A DNA stretch of 64,000 nucleotides from assembly GCA_030248295.1 (NCBI GenBank), contig JASANH010001308.1:1-64000 (forward strand), written 5' to 3'. This document shows positions 1 to 11,414 of this stretch, in pieces. The notes beneath the pieces are model-generated. The model was not told where the DNA came from and did no database searches. It was given only the letters and a program-made list of their open reading frames with translations. This DNA is from Mesodorylaimus sp. YZB2_4 (lineage: Eukaryota > Nematoda > Enoplea > Dorylaimida > Dorylaimidae). Within the stretch, counting starts at the first letter, position 1. Each line of letters begins with the position of its first letter. The translations under genes and the position numbers were made by a program.

Positions 1-1187
1 AAAGAAGGGAATTAAAAGAAGAAGAAAATTATCTTGTTTTTTGTATAGTAATGCGTTCAGTGCAGGTATTCGAGGGTTCTTCGCGCATTGCTTCTCAAAA
101 CACCAAGACAGTTGTTTGTTGATGGCATGATTTCTCATGCTTTTTATGAATGAGGTTTTGGTCGCTTTTTTGTTCTTTGTTGCGCTTTCGATTACGCATG
201 TTTAATGTTTGAGGAAAGTGAAAGAATTCTATGCTGCAACCTGGTACTGTGCATCGAAAGGTGACTGGTGGGCCAGTTGGACTTTGTGGAAGAATGAGAT
301 AAGTAAAGGGAAAGTTATGCTTCGCAGTGGCGGCACTTGGGGGTTTGTGGTGTGTAATCACAACGGGGAGGCGTGCTTACGGTGATATGCTAGCAGGGTT
401 GGCCAGCAACTACAGTGCGTGCCTCCAATGTGAGGAGCTGCTTCCTCGGCGCTTAAGTCGACAGGAACGACCCCACGCAGTCCATGGCTCGCTGTACACC
501 ACAGAGGTCTTTTAGACTTAATTCGAGTATCTGATGGTCAGATTGCGAGTCCAGAATCGTGTAGTGGGTAATCAGCGCGTCTAGGCGAAGATATGAGGTA
601 TCAAAATTTCTGGGACGGAACCAAGGACATACATGCGGCTGATGTTACCAAGCCTGGCAGGCGCAGGAAAAAATGTGGCCAGCCAAGGTCGGCGGGACAA
701 AACCTCCGACTGGAGCAAGGCATGTGACTATATCTGCTCTGATCTGGCGCCCTGCCACGCGATAGAGGGCTGATCGGGAACGAGTACACAGGCAGCCGTT
801 TACTAAAGGCTTCGTCAGAGTCTCACCAAAAGGCACAGCACCAGACAACAGGTTAATTATACCTTTACTTAGCGGCTGAAACATCAGCCCGAGAGGCTGA
901 CGTTTCCTAGCCATGGCCTACTGGGCTCGTGGGTTACACCGAAACATCAACCTGAAAGATTGACTTTTTCCAGCCAGGCGAAAACTTAAGTCGATGCTTA
1001 TATCACAGATTTTGATTTATCATCTCCTGCCTCCTTTGTGAACTGGTTACAAATTGAATTCAGAAAAGGAACTAAGGCCCAGTGAAATCCTTGGCTCGCC
1101 CTTGGATAGACTAGGGCTGACCAGAGGTGCCTCAATTCACAGGAACCACCCCATGCAGTTCACGGACACTTCTTGATAAGCTTTTAC
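1..1187. other. intergenic, no supported gene
   Basis: No open frame here shows family similarity or splice structure. Two short blocks resemble each other: around 465-490 (ACAGGAACGACCCCACGCAG) and 1140-1160 (ACAGGAACCACCCCATGCAG), so part of this stretch is old repeat. A hairpin-bearing repeat copy lies at about 622-945 on the minus strand and is listed separately. Confidence 0.5.
622..945 (-). repeat. dispersed hairpin repeat, copy a
   Basis: Read on the minus strand, this copy has the imperfect hairpin GTCAGCCTCTCGGGCTGATG followed by TTCAGCCG. Further on come an ATATAGTCACATG block, CAGTCGGAGGTTTTGTC and a GCCAGGCTTGGT block. The same order of blocks is seen at 2925-3110 and 23405-23625 on the plus strand, and the first part at 6310-6440. 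About 130 extra bases separate the hairpin from the later blocks here. The class (SINE, MITE or LTR remnant) is not clear. Confidence 0.55.
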
Positions 1188-2621
1188 GGCACTTGTGTAG
1201 TTTAGCGGGACAGCAAAAATTTTCCAAGTCCCGTCAGGACTTGGAAGAAATATATATATAAGTCCGAATCTTGCACAACGTGCCAAGTTGTGCCAATAGC
1301 ACACAGTATCTTCGGCAAGGTACTTTTTTCGAGGGCTCTCATCTATCGATACCGCAGATTCTCGAACTGACATATGTGGTCCATGGATCGGTTTTACCAG
1401 GTGGACTTTATGAATCAAAACAGGGCATCAGCTCGAAGACTGGAAGAACTTCTGCCGCAATATTTGTGCCCAGTACTTCCTGAGGAATCCACTACAGTTG
1501 GGGGGGGGGGGGCTGGAGAGACTGCAGAAATTGACGGGTGCTTGAGGCACTCGTCAATTTGACGCAGTTGGGCAGGAGGAAGTACAACGTTGGTCGAGCG
1601 ATCAAAGAGCAGTGGATTTTTGGCGGGGTTGAAGTTGGGTCTACTAAGTGTCTCATGGTAAAGGTGAAAAATCGCGATTCAGGTACATTGATGCCCATCA
1701 TTCACAAGTACATCCTACCAGGCACCACGATTGTGTCAGACGGCTGGACTGCGTACAACAAGATCGACACCGAGCCATACCCACAACGGTATAAGCACCT
1801 GGTAGTCATTCACGAGACCAATTTGGTCGACCCAATCACTGGTGCATGCACCAACCACATCGAGTCTACTTCTCAAAAGGCGAAGCAAAAGCATAAGGCG
1901 AGATATGGTACCCATCGGTCATTGTTGGAAACATATTTAGCTGAGTTTATGTGGCGAAGAATGTTTCCAACTAACGCTTTTCATCACTTTTGGTCTCAAG
2001 TACGTGATATATCGAGTTTGATAGGAGAGTCGCAAGTCGTGCTGTAACTCGATGTGGAAGTTTGGATAAGATAGTGAAGTTTACTGGAATAATGAAATTG
2101 AAGGAAATCGGTCAAATTCAAAGGGTGCAGCAGTGGACGCATGCCAGATGAATTATGTACGTGCCGCGCACGCGTGCCAGGCCAACGAGGGAAGAGCAGC
2201 ACGTGGCTTCCTGGCAGTTAATACATATATCACGCGCGTAGGTCAACACTCCCTTCCTCAATCGATAGCAGTAGAACCACTATCTTCTTGAACCCGTCAG
2301 GATGAAGTTTAAGGTTCGTTTGACTACCGAGTGATGAGCCGACTTCTGCATCTCGGCTCTGGTGGGTGGTGGAGCGTGTGCACGAGCATACTTCAGTGGA
2401 TGCTCATGTAAACATTCTGCCATTCACCCAGCTGTCCCTGCGCCAGCTGGAGTGTCTGACAGGTCCACAGGTTGAATTCGGAACAGGCGCTCGGGTCAGA
2501 AAAGTTTTGGAGTCTCGAGGCTCGAAAAATTTTTAAAGTCCGATTTTCCGTTCGGACTTGAAAATTTTTTACCTTTCGGATTTGAAAAATTTTTCCTGTC
2601 CCCCTAAACTACTCAAGTACC
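1188..2621 (+). mobile_element. Merlin DNA transposon, complete ends
   Basis: This is a 1434-bp element with inverted ends. The left end reads GGCACTTGTGTAGTTTAG. The right end, read inward, is GGTACTTGAGTAGTTTAG, and similarity continues for about 35 bp into GGGACAG-CAAAAATTTT. Both sides are flanked by the same 8 bp, GCTTTTAC (1180-1187 and 2622-2629). An 8-9 bp target duplication and an ISXO2/IS1595-type transposase are the known marks of the Merlin superfamily. The transposase frame inside is broken, so the copy is probably dead. Short palindromes next to the left end (AAGTCC..GGACTT) may be subterminal binding sites; that last point is inference. Confidence 0.88.
1271..2047 (+). pseudogene. 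Merlin (ISXO2-like) transposase, broken
   Basis: The frame from 1538 to 2047 encodes the DDE core of an ISXO2-like transposase. Visible blocks are FGGVEVGSTKC, the region of the second acidic residue (VSDGWTAYNKI), the histidine/asparagine block CTNHIES, and a YLAEFMWRR..F tail. Upstream, in two other frames, 1300-1370 gives RQGTFFEGSHLS..QILEL and 1374-1480 continues the same domain. A run of eleven G at 1500-1510 sits near one frame change. At least two frameshifts are therefore needed to read the domain through. The protein would cut and rejoin the transposon ends in the nucleus. Given the frameshifts, I infer it is no longer made. Confidence 0.85.
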
Positions 2622-2924
2622 GCTTTTACTGTCCCGAAGGCCGTGTACATTAGACTCCTAATTTAGGGGCGACCTCATGAGTCGATCGTCAAAGGGGTTC
2701 TGACGTACCTGGGGCCGAAGTGCTAGCAGATCAGTTCAGCCCAGGAACTCAAGACCAGTTCTCGATCGATGCCCGCAAACCAAACTAGCCACTCGACCTC
2801 GATATCGGTCTTGTGCCGGTCGCGACTTAGGAGAGGCAGACCCACCTATAGCCCAGAGAGGAGGTCCGAAATAGTAAAGGTATGATACCCGTTTCTTACA
2901 TGGAGTGTAACCCTCGTGCTTGCT

Positions 2925-3110
2925 AGCCCATGACGAGTGGGGGAGAGTAATCTATCTTCCCTAACTGAGAAACATCAACCCCTCGGGTTGATGTTTCAGC
3001 CGTAGGAACTGTATAGTCGCATGACTTACCCACTACAGTCGGTGGTTTTGTCGGCAACCTCCCTCCTACACTTGCCAGGCTTGGTTTCAAGAGCAGGTGT
3101 GAAATAAGAT
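2925..3110 (+). repeat. dispersed hairpin repeat, copy b
   Basis: This copy holds the best hairpin of the family. GAAACATCAACCC (2969-2981) pairs perfectly with GGGTTGATGTTTC (985-997 of the same kilobase, i.e. 2985-2997) across a 3-nt loop. It is followed by CAGCCGTAGGA, a GTCGCATGACTT block, CAGTCGGTGGTTTTGTCGGC and TTGCCAGGCTTGGTTTC. The same order appears in copies a and d. Confidence 0.6.
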
Positions 3111-3690
3111 CACAAACGACGTCTGTTACGTAGTCACGCTGTGTAATTAGGCTCCAACAAGCTGTATCCTGGGCTCCAGTGGATATTTATAAATACAACG
3201 CCCTAGCATTGCAGGTCGGTAGAGAATACAGTCGAACTCCGCTAGTGCATTTCGATAAGTGAGGCCACAGCCTTTATTTCAGTTTGTGCCTAAGCTTTTT
3301 CGAATTGTGGCGAAATTTGTGGTGCGGCATGTGCACTGCTCATATCAAAATAGCTAAGATATAATACTGTAGTTCATGTACGGTAATGTGTGCACAAAAT
3401 TCATGTCGCGTTCTCAATTTTGTGGGGAAAATTACACATATTTCTTCTTGTTACATTTTAAAAGTAGACTTCACATTTTTCTACTCTTTTGATATCGGCA
3501 CTAATTTTTTTTCTGAATACATAATGCCACATCGCCTTGCGGGGAAGAGGATACAGGGAGCCCATAACAACTTTGTCGCCTACCAAGCCCCAGAGCGGGA
3601 CCCTGCTCTTCCGCCCACAGTGTTCAGATGCATTAATGGGTGCAGGATTTTAAGCAACAGAAACTTTTGAGAATTATGAAGTTTCATTGA
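3111..3690. other. intergenic with a pogo-like transposon end
   Basis: TACAGTCGAACTCCGCTAG at about 3226-3244 resembles the ends of pogo/Tigger-type transposons and the element at 30342-30868. I could not find a matching right end. The open frame at 3386-3670 shows nothing I recognise. Confidence 0.3.
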
Positions 3691-4150
3691 GCGGCCGCGG
3701 TGGCTTAGAGTTTCGGCATTCATCTACCAGTGTTTCGAGTGGCTGGACTCGTCTTGGGTTCGATCCCTGGTGATGGAGGTCGGTTTGCTAACCAAAAATC
3801 CTCGCTGACCTTGCAAGCCAGACCGTGGGTGACTCACGTAGTACCTACCCAAGAGGTGCTACGAGTGGAGAGACGGAAGCCAAACGAGGAGACAGTCTCG
3901 GCTGTCAAACACCGACAGGGTTCAAAGCCCGCTCGCCATCGTCCTAGGAAGTCAGTGTCCTGTCCAGGATGCCCTCGCGTGGAGGTGCTCCTAGTGGAGA
4001 CACGAAGATGGACGCTGCTGTGTGTGCTGGTCACCTCACTGCCTCGCTTATCATATCATGCATGACTGCTTGCGCTATTAGCAAAACGGGTTGGAAGTCC
4101 CGTGTGGAAACTGGAGCGGCACGGCGCCCAACCCACAAAAATATTTTAAA
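3691..4150 (+). mobile_element. tRNA-derived SINE, copy 1
   Basis: The head looks like a tRNA: GCGGCCGCGGTGGCTTAGAG (A-box-like), then GGGTTCGATCCC (B box) at about 3758. A shared body follows (GGTGATGGAGGTCGG, ACCGACAGGGTTCAAAGCCC, GAGGTGCTCCTAGTGGAGAC, GGGTTGGAAGTCCCG). It ends near CAACCCACAAAAAT. The same body occurs at 20134-20586 and, inverted, at 29399-29788. No clear target duplication was found for this copy. The small reading frames inside are by-products of the repeat. Confidence 0.82.
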
Positions 4151-4211
4151 AAAGGGAGTTAATTGGCCAATATGTCAAATAAACCCGCACCACAGCGCTT
4201 CGAACTGATTG

Positions 4212-5463
4212 TTATTGACCAGAATCGATTTGGCCACACTTGCTGGTTTTGTGTTGTCGATCGGTTCTACAACCACCACCCTCTTTACATTGTTTCTTCT
4301 CTGTCCAGAAGCAGAGATGGATCACTTGAAAGAGTGACATCATGCTCGCCCCCAGCCAGAGACCCAGCAAACCTCCCGCATCGCTGACCAAGTCGTGCCA
4401 TCCATATTGCAATACTTCCTCATTAATGATCAATGCTTCAGTGTCGGGAAATTTGATATATATCTTACTTAATTCGGATGCCTCTGGGAGAACAGGCCAT
4501 TTTTCAGCAATAATAATCCAAGTTGTAAACCACTGCTCACATTTCGGCAAGCATTTTTTCTTGCACAAAGCTACTTCTTCGTTCCTTTCTTTCATTACGG
4601 TGTTAGCTGTCTCAACGTGCCATATTCCGTGCCCTCTATTTGACCAGTAAGATTGGAAAAAATGCCCAAATAACAAAGTGGCAAAGTTTCATCTCGAAAG
4701 CTTTCTGTCAGCTCTAACAAAACTGAATAACTTCGACCGAAAGGGTAACATGGACTGATCATGTTTCGAGACAGATTAAGATTGATCTCACAATTTAGGG
4801 GGCATACTCTGGGAAAATACAGGGGGTCATTATTCACATCTTTCCTGCATCCATACAACTGCCGTAGACTCGGATGTCCACGTGCAGACTGTACTGCAGA
4901 CCAGGCCCTAGCTATTCCTACCGTCCATAAATGCCTTCCATATGATTTCTTTGAACAATGGTATGACGCGTGCTAAATTCAAAGAACGAAGTTTTTCTTT
5001 TAAACGAAGTTTGCCTTGTTTAACTGGCATATCTGAATCGCACCGAAGGTCTTGTAACCTGTAACTCGGCTATTTGCATTTCCTCACCACCGATATTACA
5101 TCGATTCATTTTCGGCATATCGATCCGATGCCATTGGTCGATTCTCAGCAAGACAGTGGGGAAGTCATATCCTTTATTGGGGCCATATCTTGTTATTCTG
5201 GTCACAGTTTGACGGTGGAAAAATTCGTGTCATTGCTTTTGAACATGCACTCCGAGCATGATCGTGCATCCGATCATGATCACGATCCAGAAACATCTTT
5301 GGAACCAATTCTTCGACTCCCATAATTTTCTAAACCCTTTGAATGTGGTATGTTTGGCAAAGATGGATAATCGATTTTTCATTGGTGCTGGACGAATGAA
5401 CCGACTAAACAGAACTGAAAATGAGGACAGAGCAATGAAGGAGGGAATGATTTCTTGAACCAT
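4212..5463 (-). pseudogene. decayed DEG/ENaC channel gene
   Basis: On the minus strand this is a damaged relative of the intact channel gene at 14261-15604. The N-terminal part (5463-5230) keeps the pre-TM1 region and TM1 but has Lys-Gly where the family His-Gly motif should be. An in-frame TGA follows at about 5230, with recognisable sequence continuing in the same frame (5205-5020). About 330 residues' worth of the middle is lost or unreadable. The cysteine-rich segment reappears from about 4920, with a frameshift near 4870 and another near 4605. The C-terminal part (4600-4212) keeps C..KCLPKCEQW, and then TM2 with GGLLGLWLGAS, including the G-A-S selectivity filter. With one stop and at least two frameshifts it is a pseudogene, unless the assembly is wrong at several places. 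Confidence 0.88.
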
Positions 5464-5744
5464 TTCAGTTCAAGAAAGCTGCATTTTTAGCAGCACTTTG
5501 TAGAATTCATAAGGATCACATCCCCAAAGTCAGGCTTCTAGCATCAGGATTAAAAGATAAGATGCTATTCGCGAGTAAATGATTGAAATTTCGGTCACTT
5601 TTTTAGATCGTTTATCTCACAATAGTTTGGGAGTATAGACCAACAGCTGCTAGATTCATTTCCTCTTCATAAAAATGGCCGCTTTGAAGCGACTGAACGT
5701 ACGCGAGCGTTAAATTACACACAAAATATTTTAAAACTCGGTAC

Positions 5745-5826
5745 GGCCGTACCGGCCTATTTTCAGTGCCGTACCGGTTCCGTACCGTACCTCACCCCGG
5801 TACGGTGGTACGGTCGACCCTGGGTG
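5745..5826 (-). repeat. GGTACGG-rich transposon end, hAT-like
   Basis: The motif GGTACGG/CCGTACC occurs about eight times in 80 bp, in both orientations. Read on the minus strand the block starts CAGGGTCGACCGTACC. CAGGG starts and dense short subterminal repeats are common in hAT transposons, so this may be one end of a non-autonomous hAT element. The other end was not found. Confidence 0.4.
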
Positions 5827-6057
5827 TCAGCTCGCCCATCACTGGTCCCATCGTGTCGTGCATGAGCGCGCATCTGACCTGCAGGAAGCCACAACTCTAG
5901 TGGTTCTAATCGTGGGGGCGGCATTTTCAGTCAGCGAACTTGGCTCTGGCTCTGGGTGACTCACAGGGTACAGTATAAACCAAGGTTTCTCCCTAGAGAG
6001 ATAGGAGCAGCCCGTCTTGCACGACGCAAGCTTTTTTCGGCCTTGTGGTACTGTTAT

Positions 6058-6155
6058 GGGGCGGCATGTGCTGATCGTGAGCCGACAGGTGCTCCTAGTG
6101 CAGACGTCAGGCAGAACCTGCCGTTGGCCTCGCTTATCACGACTGGATAGGAAAA
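6058..6155 (+). repeat. SINE body fragment
   Basis: ACAGGTGCTCCTAGTGCAGAC and CGTTGGCCTCGCTTATCACGA match the body of the tRNA-derived SINE at 3691-4150. The head and tail are not recognisable. Confidence 0.45.
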
Positions 6156-6309
6156 GAACTGATGGGAAAAATTCCCGCGAGGAAACTGAAAAGGGCACGA
6201 CGAAAACGTGAAATTTTATCAGTTCGTGTCACATGGACGACCAAAAATGTGGGCGCTTTTTCCGCGCGCATTTTACTATTTTACTAAAAATAATGTAACC
6301 TGATTGCGT

Positions 6310-6440
6310 TGCGGACCATGGCGAGTGGGATAGAGTAATCGGTCTCCTCTGGCTGAGACGTCAATCTCTCGGGTTGATGCTTCAACCGTAAGTATAGTAG
6401 CAATACTGGCCTCGACTTGACACGACATGACATGATGACT
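6310..6440 (+). repeat. dispersed hairpin repeat, copy c (partial)
   Basis: GAGTGGGATAGAGTAATC and the weakened hairpin GAGACGTCAATCTCTCGGGT with TGATGCTTC match the first half of copy b at 2925-3110. The later blocks are missing. Confidence 0.5.
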
Positions 6441-6838
6441 CACTGACTTTACATACTCGTAGTGTGCACAGAGCAATGGCTTCGATACTGTTACCACAGG
6501 ACAAAGCAATGCTCATTGCTTTGTGCGAAATTTTCGACGAATTCAGTCATTCTGGGTGCGATACTTTTTGCCATTCGAGAAATATCGGGCAGAGGCGCCT
6601 CTCGACCGATTTTCCGAATTAAAGAAGAGTGATTTGAATCGAAAGGCCATTTTCATCCAGGGAGTAAAAATGTAACACTGCAGGTGTTTTAGAGGTAAGC
6701 GTTCTAATCGTATGGTCAGTAGGCGCATAAATATGCACCAGTATCCACAGAGTGGGCCTCTGCGTGGCTGGCGATGGCTTCTTCAATTGGCCATTCGCAT
6801 TGTACACTGTAAGTACGGTATCTCCTTCTCCGACAGAA

Positions 6839-8062
6839 ATGAACAGCAGTGATTTTCTTGAACAATGCGGGTTCTTGCCAGCCCAGGTGAAATCGTGCAA
6901 AATATTCGACGAAAAGCTGATCAGTGTTGGCAACAAGACGGAAGGGTGTGTCTGGTCGTGTCAGGATATCACATCTTATTGTCAATGGAATTTTCAGCTC
7001 ACGCAATCTTACATTGCATTTTTAATGTCTTACATGAAATATTCTGTCTCGACCAACATTATTGGACCGATCGGGCTGGTTTGTAATCTTCTCCTTTTTA
7101 CCCTCACATCTCGCAGCCTGACCGGCTCACTTTTTGTTTTTCTCCGTTTCATCGCCCTAGGGCAGCTCAGCCAATCTCTTTTAATCATATTCGAAGCAGT
7201 TTTGCACCTTCGCCCTGAGCCCCACACGAATCCTCTGGCCTATTATGTGTCGAACATAGGAGTAGAAACCTGGCGTCGGTCCATCAGGTTACACCTGTGC
7301 CTGCTGACCTTTTTCATGTCCCTCGACCGTGTTCTGGCTGTCTGTTTCGTAACCTTCTATGGTCACCTGAAAATGTGGAAGTACTATGCCATTTCCTTTT
7401 CTGTTTCTTTTCTTGTCGGGTGCCTAGAATTAGATACTGTCCGAAATGTACTTGGACTATGTTCCTTATGATAACGGAACCAGACCAAAACTGCGAAGCA
7501 GGCCATGGGTAGCCAACGCTAAGCTTTTATAACGACCATCTTTCCTTGTATATTGTTCCCACCATTAAACTTATCATGCTGATTTGTCTCATATGTTTTG
7601 CTGTTCTTGTTATCACAAAGCTGGCTCGTCGAACCCGTCAAATTGCCAAGTCGCTGACAGCACCCCAAGCTGTTCAGGAGCACAAGTCCATGATGGTCCT
7701 TTGTAGGTTCCAAGTCATTGACACTGTGCTGATGATTTTTTAAAGTGTTTGTCTCCAGCGTGTATACAATTAATGCAATGAAGATAGATAGGTCTCCTAG
7801 AAATTTTAACCCTTGGACAAAGGGAGCAAGGATTTCGAGGGAAAGTGGTGACCCTTGTTTTACGACTTTTAGATATTTCGTTGATTTCTCCAGTGTGTCA
7901 ATCAATTATTTTAATCTTTTTTCTTATTGTATATTATCATTTGCGCACGGAGAATTATTTTTTGCCTACATGATGTTTTTGGGAAAGTTCCGTTCCTCCT
8001 TTTTCGCACGCGTCAAATCCTTGATCGAAAAATGTAAAAATTTAATGTCACGAGTGCCCTAA
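6839..8062 (+). pseudogene. peptide-type 7TM GPCR, damaged
   Basis: The first ATG giving a sensible N-terminus is at 6839, after a possible acceptor (TTCTCCGACAG). Exon 1 (6839-7447) carries a short glycosylable N-terminus, TM1-TM4, and LDR in the position of the DRY motif after TM3. A 65-nt intron with GTACTT..GGGTAG ends (7448-7512) would keep frame into TM5, a basic third loop (KLARRTRQ) and TM6. The frame then stops at a run of six T near 7737. One base less in that run continues it into TM7 and a short tail ending at 8062. That single indel is either a disabling mutation or a homopolymer error. It looks like a rhodopsin-class peptide receptor, but the ligand cannot be read. It is not closely similar to the GPCR at 11882. 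Confidence 0.7.
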
Positions 8063-10960
8063 TGAGCGCCTTGGGTCGCCCAATATATTTGTGGCTACGG
8101 TGTCAGTTACTCGGTTAATCATATGTTTAACTGTAAAATACAATTCCCATGTCTGTTGGCTTTGTGCGCACGACACTTCAAACACAAGCGAGAAAGAATC
8201 ACCAAAAAACAAATCGCTTCAAAATAAGCAAAAAACTTCGTGCAAGTGCGCTAGGGTCAACATTACAGGTCGACACACACAGGGTCGCAAACGAACGGGA
8301 CGCAGTACTCGCAACATTCTTTACTAGCAGTAAGAAAATAGTTATTTGACTCGAGTATTGTTTCAAATCCATAATGACCTTGAAAAACTTTCTTCTGATC
8401 CATCCAGTCAATCTGAAGAATTTGAAAATTTAATGGCCGTTTTGTCAAAACATAACTTTATTTTGATAAAAATGGCTCTCACCATCGCTGGGTCAGTTGC
8501 TTTAACCAATAAGACACTATTAAGAACAACCGCGACCACACATGACATCTTCATGGCATACAGTAGCCTTTGCAACTATGCAATGCTGTTTTGCTTTTTA
8601 TAGAGTTCACAAGACACACACGGGAAGCTTACAGGCGGAGCGTACGCTTTTGAGACACAAATTACCTGAGGATTGCACTAAAACTTTTTTCAGAGTGTTC
8701 AAGAGTCGGCAAGCTGTGTTGTGTTGAAGTCTTGCAGCAGGAGGTTGAACCAGCGAAGTTTGTAAGCCATATTCCGAAAACTTGATCTTTGATTTAGAAG
8801 CACCAGCTGTCGCATTCTATAGTAGGTAACATGTAATTATTCACAATGTTGTTTTCGATTCCGAGATTTCTTCCGGCCCGTCCTGGGCCAGGCTGAAAAA
8901 GATACAAGCAAAACAGGTCACAAGTTCGCGAGCTGCTCGAATATCCACAAGCAGCTCGCGTTTCAGCAAATTGAATGGTCCTAGTGCTGCAAGACTTGTT
9001 GCCAGAGACCTACAGAGTTGGTCCCACATTGCTCGGACCAGCAGCCCTGACTCTACAGGTTTTGCGTCTGGAGTCAGGGAGTCGTGGTGAAACAGGCCCC
9101 GGATTTGCGTTCCCTTATCTCGGAGTCTGGGCGAAATTCAGACTCTGACGGTTAGTAGCAGAGTATGAGTCCACTGCATTCGGGGGCAAGTCTCGCTAGT
9201 TATGTCATAATCCTTGGTGTCAATTGTCCGCTCTGTTTCAGAGTGCGCGGTGAAACACTCTGAACTCAGATTTTGGACTCCGAAGGATTCAGAGCACAAA
9301 GCACGAAGTTGTACTAAAACAGGCCCCCGGGAGGCCGGCCGAGGACGGCAGTTCAGGCACACCTCTGGGGACAGACTGCCGAACGAGAAGAGAATCAGGA
9401 AACTGACCCTCCCTTATCGCCCAGTATCATCCTGGGACGCTGGCGCTGGATGCCCTCGTGCGGGGTGCTCCTAGTGGAAACAGATCCTGCCGTGAGAACT
9501 GGTCATCTCACGGCCTCGCTTATCATATCAGGACCGCAGGGTTGGAAGTCCCTTAAGAAAATGGGCCTATGGGGCTGAAACACGGCTATGAACAATGCAG
9601 TTTCACGAACTGGTGTTCCAATGACCTGAGTTTTTTGCTGTCTGACCTGACCTTGAGCGGCTATGCCACGGATGGATAGCATACGCAAGCAAGCACTACG
9701 CTGGCACACAGCAGTCTTGACCCACACAGCTTAACCTTGACCGAAGGCGAAAAAATTTTCTGACCTGACGCTGGTCTTGGAGAGGAGTTGTAAATTTTCT
9801 GGCTCTGACTGACATTGATCAAACAAAACAATTTTTCCCGAAATCGGCGCCAGCAACAAAGCTTCACTGTGTTCGCCTGCTCATTAAAAAATTTTACTAC
9901 AGCTGCGGCATTTCGTAAAATTTTACGTGCGGCCCAAAAATTTAATTATTATCAAGCTCAAAAAGATATGTAAAACTATTTTTTACGGCTTTAGGAAAAC
10001 CAAAAAAGCCCACACCCACTGAAAATCTTATTCGTTAAACCATCATTTCATGTTAAAACTGCGTCCGCATGATCGATTTCTTTTCCCACCAATCGCAATG
10101 CCGGCCTGCGAGAAAAGGGGCTCCATGTACTGGGCTAGCAGTGGCTGGTGCAGCCAGAATATCTTGCTCCAATGAAGTTAAGTTTGGATACGAACAAAGG
10201 AACAAATGGTAAGAGAAAGTGGCTGCCACAGATGAATGACATGACATACGCCAGCAAGCACTCCACTGGCACAGGAAGTAGTCTGTGCAGCTAGACTGGT
10301 AGGCTACTGTGCGAGTGAGATAAGTGCAATATAGCACAAACTCACAATCAGCTGGGGCCAATTTCACTACGGGATCCTAATTTCAGGACGGGTACGAATT
10401 CAAGGCACTATTTAGGACAGCAACATTGGATTACGCTGAGACATCAATGCAGGACGTTTCACAAGTAGCTGTCCTAGAGATGTCTTTGCGATGAAGTTGT
10501 GAGATGTCCGTTGTCTAAGGATTTTGAAAGTGGCGCCAATTCATTGTCTGTGTCTCAGGTGTGTCTTGGTTGTGAGCGCGTGAGTATTGTCTGGTAGGAG
10601 GAGTTTCAGAGCTGAGGAGAGCTTGCTCGCTCTCATTCTCTCGTTTGGTTCTGGGCGCGTGCGGTTGTGTCGTGAGTTTGAGTAAAGTTGGGCGTGGTCG
10701 GTCAAGGCCATCAGCGATGAACCAGTGAAAGCTTGGTAAGTCTCCGGCCTAGTTGCGGTCCTCATACCCTAGCTGGGAGATAGGAACCTGCTAGACCCGT
10801 AAGCGTAAGGTAGCCCATAAGCGTAAGATAGCATCCTATTCATAGATTTAGGCGCGTCCTAAGGCATCACCCGGGGGGGGGGGGGGGGTTTCATGATGGA
10901 AAAGGATGACTTGAGACATTTTAGCAGACCACAAAACTTAACGCGGGAAATAAGCCGAGC
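8063..10960. other. intergenic, repeat-rich
   Basis: I see no supported gene. The frame at 8346-8603 has two hydrophobic stretches and could be a receptor fragment, but nothing confirms it. The phrase AAACAGGCCCC occurs twice (near 9092 and 9317), which suggests an old repeat. A run of 18 G lies at about 10871-10888, a likely assembly weak spot. Confidence 0.4.
9440..9560 (+). repeat. SINE 3' body fragment
   Basis: GGATGCCCTCGTGCGGGGTG, GCTCCTAGTGGA, GGTCATCTCACGGCCTCGC, TTATCATATCA and GGGTTGGAAGTCCC match in order the distal half of the SINE at 3691-4150. The tRNA-like head is absent. Confidence 0.7.
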
Positions 10961-10975
10961 TCCCATTACTAATCT

Positions 10976-11258
10976 ATGTATAAGCATATGTTAGAGAAGA
11001 AAGTCATGAAAGCGACCACAGCGATGCAACAGTACTGGCAGGAAAGGTTGGGAGTGGAGCAGATAGATTTTAGTGCGTATTGGAGATTGACTTGGACCAA
11101 AAATGTGGATGGGCATTCACGAAATTTGCACTACCCATTGTTGTACAAAGCACTGCATACGAGAAGCAGAGTCTCTAGTTTTGCAGATTTAGACGCTAAC
11201 TGTAAATACTGCAGTGTAAGGTATGGACTGGATAAGCACGAAGATGTCTACCATTCTC
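10976..11258 (+). pseudogene. L1-like LINE 3' end fragment (zf-RVT region)
   Basis: The frame encodes a segment typical of the extreme C-terminus of L1/Tx1-type reverse transcriptase proteins: a Trp-rich stretch, a HSRNLHYPLLYKAL block, then a zinc-binding C-x2-C...H-x4-H signature (CKYCS..DKHEDVYH). Endonuclease and polymerase domains are missing. The fragment stops abruptly where DEG/ENaC-like sequence begins at about 11259. Confidence 0.7.
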
Positions 11259-11360
11259 ATTGAATTCAACTATTTGACCCACCTCCAAAATTTTCAGCGA
11301 CTTATATTGTTTTATCACGGGTATAACAAACTGTTTAAACTGAATTATCGACTGACTTAA
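11259..11360 (+). pseudogene. DEG/ENaC exon fragment
   Basis: ATTGAATTCAACTATTTGAC and CCAAAATTTTCAGCGACTTA match, almost base for base, the extracellular part of the intact channel gene at 14261-15604 (minus strand, about 15030-14940). The reading is IEFNY.T.LQNFQRLI.F.HGYNK. Only about 100 bp remain. The segment corresponds to a part missing from the pseudogene at 4212-5463, but is on the opposite strand. Confidence 0.8.
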
Positions 11361-11379
11361 ATTCAACTGTTGCAAACTG

Positions 11380-11414
11380 AAATTTGTCGAGTTACTCGAC
11401 CACTCGACAAATTT
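11380..11414. repeat. perfect short inverted repeat
   Basis: AAATTTGTCGAGT (11380-11392) and its exact reverse complement ACTCGACAAATTT (11402-11414) are separated by 9 nt. It could form a hairpin. Function unknown. Confidence 0.7.

Noticed and set aside
5230..5232. TGA in the DEG/ENaC pseudogene as a recoded or read-through codon
   Set aside because: The copy also has two frameshifts and lacks its middle, so simple decay is enough.
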